Assembly: GCF_014023275.1 (NCBI RefSeq)
Contig: NZ_CP054698.1
Span: forward strand, 5,665,001-5,729,000
Reading direction: 5' to 3'
Origin: Nostoc edaphicum CCNP1411
GTDB taxonomy: Bacteria > Cyanobacteriota > Cyanobacteriia > Cyanobacteriales > Nostocaceae
Length of the DNA: 64,000 nucleotides
Below, in pieces: positions 58,198 through 64,000 of this stretch; the stretch's first letter is position 1, and each line of letters starts with the position of its first letter. A program made the translations under genes and the position numbers. The notes under the pieces are model-generated. The model saw only the letters and a list, made by a program, of their open reading frames with translations. It had not been told where the DNA came from and did not search any database.

Positions 58198-60198
58198 CTA
58201 CGTCGGTTTATTTTCCAATTGCTGTTGCTGCAATCGATGCGCTATTACTTCAAGCTTTTGAATTACTTCGTTCCAATTATTTTCGATCAGCGATTTTAAA
58301 CGATATTCAGTAAGCTTCCCTTTTGTGTGAGCCGATTTTAGTAATAAACTCCTAACATCTTTAAGCCATTCCAATTCTTCAATTAATTTTTCATTAAATT
58401 TATCAATATCGTATCTTTCGGCTATTGCCCAGCAAACAGATTGCTGTTGCTGAAATTTCATAGATAAAAATTTTTCTGCAAAGTTATATGGTTGTATATA
58501 TTTAAAAATTGGTACTTCATAGTATTTTGGCTCTGAACTATCTCGAATGTGAAAATTACCGACATGAATCATACTACTAAATACCTCTACATTTGTTTGC
58601 ATAATAGTAAGCAATTCTTGAGCAACATTAGGTAGGTTTTCAACTCTTGCTAATTTTATGACTTGGTTAATGTAACAACAAAAATCTTGAAATTCTGGAG
58701 ATTTATTTACGTAAAAACTGAGTCTATCATAGTGTTCACATGAAAGCACAGATTGAGATGTAATATCTAGCTGTCTTGTATCTTTTAAGTAGTCAATATA
58801 AAGCTTTGACTTATCTAAAATGTTTTCTTTAGTGGAATTGTATAATCCGGCATCAGAAAACTTTAAGAAAAGCGCTGTAATATGTTTAATTACTCCAATA
58901 TCAAAAATGTTTGTGTTTGTATTTATATTGGTATATTCTGATTCAACTTTTTTAAGATAATAATCAAATTGCTCCTCAGTAAGATTAGAAAAGTAGTAAA
59001 GCCTAACCCAGTCAGGAGCATTTTCATCCTGGAAATATTGGCTAATTGAAAGTGAACGCTCCAGTTCTTTTGCATCTAATGCACCTTTATCAAAGAAAGT
59101 TTGCCACCATATTGCGCTAGGAAATGGGTCATATAATTTTAACGGATGATATTTCCTAAGTATTTCTTGAACCGGCGTTTTTTTGCTGCTATCCTCATTT
59201 ATGCTTGAGCTTGGTGGTCTATAACTACTATTGTGAATATTGTTCACGAATATATTTGCATATTCTTGTAGCAAACTGCCAATATCCTTGGGAAGTATTT
59301 TTGCGCGTCTAATTTCAATTGAAAAAGCTATAAGTAGCTTTAAAATATCCTGAAGAAGCTCTGGCTTATTTTTAGCTTGTTCTGATAATGTATCAAAAAT
59401 TCTCTCAAAATCTAAAACAATTTGCTTTAAAATTCTTAGATTACCGCATTGAGCTTTATCGTATAAGTCTTGGATTAATTCAGTGTTGTCTGACAAGAAC
59501 TTGCTGACATTTGGATTCTTTAGTTTAATAATAAAATTTTCTAATGCACCTTCAAAATCAAGAGCAATTTCAAAAGTTATACCAATCAATTTTTCTTTGA
59601 TTTCTTTGTAATTAGATTTTTCCTCTAATAGAACTTCATTTGCAACGATAATTACTTTTAATTCTTGATGTTCAATAAAACTGTTTATGTACCCCAATAC
59701 ACTACTGATGCTCATATCGCATCGTTCTAAGTCATCAAATATCAAAATAGTTTCATCGAGATTTATAAGATACTTAGCTAGGCTATCACTTGTAGACCCT
59801 AAAGTTAGACTTCCGTCAGCTTTGTTATCACCATTAATATCCATGATTACTGTACTTTTTAAAGCTTGTGTGATTAAGCTACGTAATAACGCTATGGGTT
59901 TTGATGACAGAATGGGAATTTTTGCTTGTAAGAAGGCCTCTTCTATTTGCGAAAAGGTAGTCACACCGGAAAGACTAACGTACAAGTATTTCCGGTTCTT
60001 TTCTTTTATGCTTTTGCAATACTTCTTGATAAACCATGTCTTACCAGATCCCCATTCTCCTTTGAGCAAAACAGCAAATCCAGGTGCATAAACTAAGTCA
60101 CAGTAAAAATCTAAGTAGTCTGTGATATTGCTATTGATTAATGCGTTATATTGTGTCATCTTGCTTACAAAATTACTAAAGTCATCTTGTGGTATCAC
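58198..60198 (-). CDS. KAP-like P-loop NTPase
   Basis: A 666-residue protein. Walker A GEWGSGKT is at 47-54, and Walker B with the following Arg finger-like ILIFDDLERCD at 151-161, as in KAP/STAND-type ATPases. The C-terminal 400 residues are helical and unassigned. KAP NTPases occur in phage-defence loci, sometimes membrane-linked, but I see no transmembrane pair here. AT-rich composition suggests acquisition. A later start (ATG 60159) is possible. Confidence 0.75.
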   Translation of the reverse strand: MIPQDDFSNFVSKMTQYNALINSNITDYLDFYCDLVYAPGFAVLLKGEWGSGKTWFIKKYCKSIKEKNRKYLYVSLSGVTTFSQIEEAFLQAKIPILSSKPIALLRSLITQALKSTVIMDINGDNKADGSLTLGSTSDSLAKYLINLDETILIFDDLERCDMSISSVLGYINSFIEHQELKVIIVANEVLLEEKSNYKEIKEKLIGITFEIALDFEGALENFIIKLKNPNVSKFLSDNTELIQDLYDKAQCGNLRILKQIVLDFERIFDTLSEQAKNKPELLQDILKLLIAFSIEIRRAKILPKDIGSLLQEYANIFVNNIHNSSYRPPSSSINEDSSKKTPVQEILRKYHPLKLYDPFPSAIWWQTFFDKGALDAKELERSLSISQYFQDENAPDWVRLYYFSNLTEEQFDYYLKKVESEYTNINTNTNIFDIGVIKHITALFLKFSDAGLYNSTKENILDKSKLYIDYLKDTRQLDITSQSVLSCEHYDRLSFYVNKSPEFQDFCCYINQVIKLARVENLPNVAQELLTIMQTNVEVFSSMIHVGNFHIRDSSEPKYYEVPIFKYIQPYNFAEKFLSMKFQQQQSVCWAIAERYDIDKFNEKLIEELEWLKDVRSLLLKSAHTKGKLTEYRLKSLIENNWNEVIQKLEVIAHRLQQQQLENKPT

Positions 60199-60215
60199 GT
60201 ATTGATCGCTAAAGT

Positions 60216-60654
60216 GATCGCTTCAAGCTCCTGGATAGCCAAGTCCGAGGGTCAGACATCCAATGGAAAAGCGTGCATATCGCTCATCGACTCTTAGAAG
60301 CAGGTTGGGGGTTAAAGTTAGCTTCAAGAGAAGAATCAACGACGGAAGATTTGTGGAGAATTAAAGCTTGTAGAAGTGAAAGTTCGATTTTTTCCTGAAG
60401 TTATGGAATTTATCCAAGAGGGCAAGAAGCGACATCCCAAGCAAAAAATTGAACTGGGCCCGAAGGGAAAAGATGGCAAACCTACTTATGTAGATTACAT
60501 TGTTAAATTGCCTGAGCGATCGCTGGAGGAGTTTTGTCGCTGGGTGTACCGCTTCATGGGCAATGCTCAGTTCATCTCTCCTCAATATCTAGCTGAACAA
60601 CACCAGAAATTTGCTCGTGCATTAATAGATCGGTATTCTTCCAAAGCCACATAA
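60216..60654 (+). pseudogene. Decayed WYL-like regulator C-terminus
   Basis: Two overlapping frames look like one broken gene. 60216-60395 reads DIQWKSVHIAHRLLEAGWGLKLA without a start. 60376-60654 (GTG start) reads KVRFFPEVMEFIQEGKKRHP, then LPERSLEEFCRWVYRFMGNAQFISP, as at the C-terminus of WYL-domain proteins. One frameshift near 60370 would join them. The family call is from pattern memory. Confidence 0.4.
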
Positions 60655-60735
60655 ATAAGGATTATTGACCCACATGACTTTATGCTGGGCGAAAGTAAAA
60701 GTGGAGGCACTGGCTAATTAGTACAGAAACCTAAT

Positions 60736-60757
60736 CTAACCCGAAATTCCGGGTTAG
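60736..60757 (-). terminator. Stem-loop downstream of small secreted protein gene
   Basis: CTAACCCG/CGGGTTAG, an 8-bp stem with a 6-nt loop, just past the stop on the minus strand. Confidence 0.5.
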
Positions 60758-60770
60758 TGGTAGTTCATGC

Positions 60771-61010
60771 TCAATCTTCATGCCGTAACTGCCATACTGC
60801 ACCGAAAGCAGCCCCAGCCCCAGCTACCAATCCGGTACTCATTCCTTGGATAGTTTTTTGAGTTGGATCTTGGGTTAGGCACTCACTGGTAACTTTACTG
60901 TCTCCCAAGCAGAGATTACTTTCTGCCCAACCAGCAGTACCTCCTAAAATTACACCAGTCATACTACAGGAAATAATTAGCAGCAAAAGACGTTGTGTTT
61001 TTCTAGCCAT
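60771..61010 (-). CDS. Small secreted protein
   Basis: A 79-residue protein. A signal peptide-like segment (RLLLLIISCSMTGVILGGTAGWA) leads to a mature part with two cysteines (LCLGDSKVTSECLTQ) and a C-terminal glycine-rich hydrophobic stretch (TGLVAGAGAAFGAVW). The start ATG 61010 fits the signal peptide better than the upstream one. No family recognised. Confidence 0.55.
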   Translation of the reverse strand: MARKTQRLLLLIISCSMTGVILGGTAGWAESNLCLGDSKVTSECLTQDPTQKTIQGMSTGLVAGAGAAFGAVWQLRHED

Positions 61011-61134
61011 AGATAGATGTGTCAGAAGGAAGATAGTAGTTTCTCTCAACTACTTTACACATCCATCCAGCAAATGTCAGCTGGTTTATGGCTGGCGAGT
61101 CCAAGCTATTCGCCTTGCGATAGTGGGTAAGCCA

Positions 61135-61192
61135 GTTAGTAGTAAGGACTTTAGTCCTTAATTTTCTAAGCACTTTAGTGCTTACTACAAAC
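61135..61192 (+). repeat. Palindromic repeat shared with 31652-31708
   Basis: GTTAGTAGTAAGGACTTTAG to AGTGCTTACTACAAAC: the ends are inverted copies, with two internal short stems. It is the same unit nested in the MITE at 31618-31733. Confidence 0.75.
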
Positions 61193-61227
61193 CCTGAGTT
61201 CTTGCCTGATGATGCTCAAAAAAGCAT

Positions 61228-63063
61228 CTACTCAATCTTCAAGTTGAAAGGCAAGCGGGCGTAAACCCCTTGTGGATCGTTCATCCTTTGCAGAATCTCT
61301 ACTTCCTGTTGCAATTTCTGAAATTCAGCGGTGAGGGGATTGGATTGTTTGAGTTGCGTACCCTCAATTCCGAAAACAGTCTGCGCTTCTTCTGTTGCAC
61401 GCCCAAAAAAGCGTTCTCCGAAGCTGCTAGTGCGGGGATATTCTTGCACTTCCCAGTCTTCTCCTAGTTTCGCCTGCTTGGCAGCATAAGCGATCGCAGT
61501 ATTCAAACCACCAATTTCATCCACCAAACCAATTTCTTTGGCGGCCACACCTGACCAAACCCTTCCTTGGGCAATTTCTGCCACTTTTTGTTCTGGGAGT
61601 TTGCGACCTTGAGAAACTTTATTCAGAAACATATTATAAATGCGGTTAACACTGCGCTGATAAAGTGCCAACTCTTGAGGCGATTTCGGACGCGAAACTG
61701 TTTGACTATCAGCATAGCGTGCGGTTTTCACTGAATCCCAGGTAATGCCATTATCATTAGCCAGCTTTTGCCCATTAAATAGCACTCCAAACACACCTAT
61801 TGAGCCTGTGATGGTATTTGGTTCGGCAAAAATGCGATTGGAGTCGCTAGCAATCCAATAACCACCAGAGGCGGCAATATCACCCATTGAGACTACAACT
61901 GGTTTTGCCTCACGAGTTAATTTCACTTCTCGCTGCATGACTTCAGATGCGGTAGCGCTACCACCAGGACTATTAATTCGTAATACAACCGCCTTGACAT
62001 CCTGATCTTGTCGCAATCTGTTGAAGATTTTGGCAAAGCGATCGCCTCCTACTTGCCCATCTTCTCCTTTACCATCGACAATTTCACCTTCAGCATAAAC
62101 TACGGCAATTTGATTTTTTGAGCTACGTTCTACACCCAAAGATTTTCCGGAAACTTGGGCGTAGCTATTCAGGCTAATTTGACGAAATGTTTTGTCTTCT
62201 TTATCGCTATCTGTCAACTTTTTGAGGTCAGTTACCACTTCATCGGGGTATTGTACTTGATCGACTAAACCGCTGGTTTTGGCTTGTGTGGCTTCTAGTA
62301 GCGCCTGATTATCTGCGATTGCTTGCAACTGGTTAGGTTCAATTTTCCGACTTGCGCCTACAGCAGTGCGCCACTCTCCCCAAACATCATCTAACAATTT
62401 CTGAGTTTGTTCGCGGTTTTCTGGACTTAACTTTGTCAGGAGAAACGGTTCAACAGCTCCCTTAAATTTCCCCACTCGCACGACTTGAATACCAATGCCA
62501 TATTTCTGCAATGCTCCCGCTAAGAATACTGGTTGTGAACTCAAACCGTTGACTTCCATCATTCCTAGAGGATTAAGTACAATGGAATCTGCCACTGAAC
62601 TAACGTAATATCCTTTTTCGCTCCAATCACTGCCATAGGCGACAATTTTTTTCCCAGCAGCGCGAAACTCTTCCAATGCTTTCCGAATTTCTTTCAGGGA
62701 GGCATAGCCGACATCACTAGCTTGGCTTGTGTTTGTTGCATCCAGGTAGATCCCGATAATTCGCGGATCGCGTCGAGCCTTCTCTAAAGTTTCCACAACT
62801 TTGCGGAGTGTTATTCTTTCTTCATCCACACCTGATATTGTGTTTTGAAACAGTTGGTCTGAACTAGGTTCGCCATCAGTAATTTTCATTGACAAGTCAA
62901 AAACCAGCACTGACTTATCTTTCACATTTGGCCCAGTATCTTTAGAGGAGGTAGCAGCCAATATCAGGAGAAACAGTCCAGTGGCTCCCAAACCACCGAA
63001 AATAATTAGTCCTAGTAAGGTGCCAACTAAACTAGCAAAAGTTTGTTTAATAAAGTTAGTCAT
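61228..63063 (-). CDS. sppA: Signal peptide peptidase SppA (67K type)
   Basis: A 611-residue membrane-anchored serine protease with tandem halves. An N-terminal helix (about 9-37) precedes two S49 peptidase units. The general-base Lys is in VRVGKFKGAVEPF (first half) and the nucleophile Ser in MGDIAASGGYWIAS (second half). It degrades cleaved signal peptides and, in cyanobacteria, thylakoid proteins. The start codon falls in a heptamer array (MTNFIKQTF). Confidence 0.93.
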   Translation of the reverse strand: MTNFIKQTFASLVGTLLGLIIFGGLGATGLFLLILAATSSKDTGPNVKDKSVLVFDLSMKITDGEPSSDQLFQNTISGVDEERITLRKVVETLEKARRDPRIIGIYLDATNTSQASDVGYASLKEIRKALEEFRAAGKKIVAYGSDWSEKGYYVSSVADSIVLNPLGMMEVNGLSSQPVFLAGALQKYGIGIQVVRVGKFKGAVEPFLLTKLSPENREQTQKLLDDVWGEWRTAVGASRKIEPNQLQAIADNQALLEATQAKTSGLVDQVQYPDEVVTDLKKLTDSDKEDKTFRQISLNSYAQVSGKSLGVERSSKNQIAVVYAEGEIVDGKGEDGQVGGDRFAKIFNRLRQDQDVKAVVLRINSPGGSATASEVMQREVKLTREAKPVVVSMGDIAASGGYWIASDSNRIFAEPNTITGSIGVFGVLFNGQKLANDNGITWDSVKTARYADSQTVSRPKSPQELALYQRSVNRIYNMFLNKVSQGRKLPEQKVAEIAQGRVWSGVAAKEIGLVDEIGGLNTAIAYAAKQAKLGEDWEVQEYPRTSSFGERFFGRATEEAQTVFGIEGTQLKQSNPLTAEFQKLQQEVEILQRMNDPQGVYARLPFNLKIE

Positions 63064-63085
63064 TAGTCATTAGTCATTAGTCATT
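63061..63085. repeat. Heptamer array at the sppA start
   Basis: Four CATTAGT/CATTGGG units; the unit at 63061-63063 is the sppA ATG on the minus strand. Confidence 0.75.
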
Positions 63086-63220
63086 GGGCATGGGGCAAAA
63101 TAGTTCCGAGTTCCGAGTTCCGTTAGCGGGGCGTTTAGCCCGTTCTGAGTAAAAAAGTGAGATTCCCCACTCAGCACTCATAACTCAGCACTCAGCACTC
63201 TTGAGGGGCATTGGGCATTG
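63086..63220 (-). repeat. Dispersed repeat B, copy 2
   Basis: Reverse complement of the repeat at 29899-30019. This copy carries an extra block of about 20 bp (GGGCGTTTAGCCCG-type palindrome, 63128-63146) inside the GAACTCG tract. Confidence 0.8.
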
Positions 63221-63266
63221 GTCATTCACAAAGAACAAATGACAAATGACTAATGACCTACTTAAT

Positions 63267-64000
63267 TTATTCTATGCGCTGTAAACTTCCAGAGTGCTTT
63301 AACTGATACAAGGTGGTGTTGCCAGTGCAGAATAAGACTGTGGTGATTTCGGCGATTAATACTTCAGCAAGTTCCGCAACTGCTGTCTCTGATGTTGCTG
63401 CTGCTTGCAAGAAAGGCATGGCTAAACCAGCTATATCTGCTCCCAAGGCGATCGCAGTTGCAACATCCAATCCATGACGCAAACCTCCTGAAGCAATTAA
63501 GGGTACATCTGGTGCAATCGCTCTAATAGTTGTAATGCACTCTGCTGTCGGTAAACCCCAATCGGCAAAAGTCATCCCTAAGCGACGTTGCAAAGGATTT
63601 TCTGCCCGTTCACTTTCTACTTTTGCCCAAGAAGTACCTCCCGCACCCGCCACATCAATGGCTGCTACTCCAGCGGCAATTAGTTTCTGTGCGATCGCTG
63701 CTGAAATGCCGTTACCAACTTCCTTCGCAATCACTGGCACTGGTAGTTTACTGCACAAATCAGATATCTTGTCAATCAAGCCCCGAAAATTAGTATCACC
63801 TTTGGGTTGAATGCACTCTTGTAGAGGGTTGATATGTAAAATCAGGGCATCAGCCTCTAGAATATCAACTACGCGCAAACATTCATCTAAGCCATACTTG
63901 TAGTTAAGTTGCACAGCCCCTAAGTTGGCAAATAACAGAACATCGGGGGCATACTTGCGGACAGCAAAAGTATCAGCTACTTGGGGTTTTTCTACCGCTA
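63267..64000 (-). CDS. fni: Isopentenyl-diphosphate isomerase, type 2 (partial)
   Basis: The 3' part of a FMN-dependent type 2 IPP isomerase, which interconverts IPP and DMAPP for carotenoids and chlorophyll phytyl chains. [28 protein letters not shown] and [21 protein letters not shown] are the family FMN/phosphate motifs. The frame is open to the window edge (upstream residues [19 protein letters not shown]), so the 5' end is outside. Confidence 0.93.
   Translation of the reverse strand, partial: AVEKPQVADTFAVRKYAPDVLLFANLGAVQLNYKYGLDECLRVVDILEADALILHINPLQECIQPKGDTNFRGLIDKISDLCSKLPVPVIAKEVGNGISAAIAQKLIAAGVAAIDVAGAGGTSWAKVESERAENPLQRRLGMTFADWGLPTAECITTIRAIAPDVPLIASGGLRHGLDVATAIALGADIAGLAMPFLQAAATSETAVAELAEVLIAEITTVLFCTGNTTLYQLKHSGSLQRIE

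Overview
The window is chromosomal DNA from a filamentous, heterocyst-type cyanobacterium of the Nostoc/Anabaena group. The evidence is the very frequent HIP1 octamer (GCGATCGC), light-independent chlorophyll genes (chlL, chlN), a thylakoid-organism gene set (iron-uptake porin, SphS-SphR-PhoU, ClpB, LpxD), and the heptamer arrays (TGACCAA/TGACAAA/TGACTAA) and small palindromic elements that crowd Nostoc intergenic DNA. Gene assignments come from reading the translated sequence, with no database search.

Layout. 0-5 kb: asparaginase, initiator tRNA, a membrane GTPase, a STAS-sugar transferase fusion, queE. 5-20.7 kb: mostly housekeeping genes (lpxD, a radical SAM protein, a flavoprotein, rubredoxin, clpB, small conserved proteins) ending in the chlL - DUF5331 - chlN cluster. 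20.9-25.3 kb: AT-rich accessory island with a DGQHR-domain gene and a tightly coupled partner broken by an IS66-type element, then an antitoxin-like/HNH pair. 25.3-29.5 kb: amino-acid ABC transporter (natF-natG-natH-bgtA). 30-37 kb: YbjN and DUF3318 proteins, a CCG-domain (HdrB-like) protein, then acpP - fabF - tkt. 37.3-39.7 kb: second accessory patch (VapBC-type pair, a C-terminal HEPN-like protein, an Uma2 remnant). 40-46 kb: secreted and membrane proteins and the porin. 46.7-49.5 kb: phosphate-sensing operon sphR-sphS-phoU. 50-52.4 kb: tandem coiled-coil genes. 53-58 kb: KDPG aldolase, two tandem L,D-transpeptidases, Uma2, an Hsp70-like protein. 58.2-60.7 kb: third accessory patch (KAP-like P-loop NTPase and a decayed WYL-like gene). 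60.7-64 kb: SppA and the 3' part of type 2 IPP isomerase, which runs off the window.

The most informative observations are: (1) a 1457-bp IS66-type element with a perfect 8-bp target duplication, whose removal restores in frame a 253-codon partner gene directly after the DGQHR gene; (2) heptamer arrays that supply the apparent start codons of five unrelated genes and occupy every junction of the amino-acid transporter operon; (3) several small non-autonomous elements with readable terminal inverted repeats and target duplications; (4) three candidate defence or toxin-type modules that carry DGQHR, HEPN or KAP signatures. I found no CRISPR array, prophage or rRNA.
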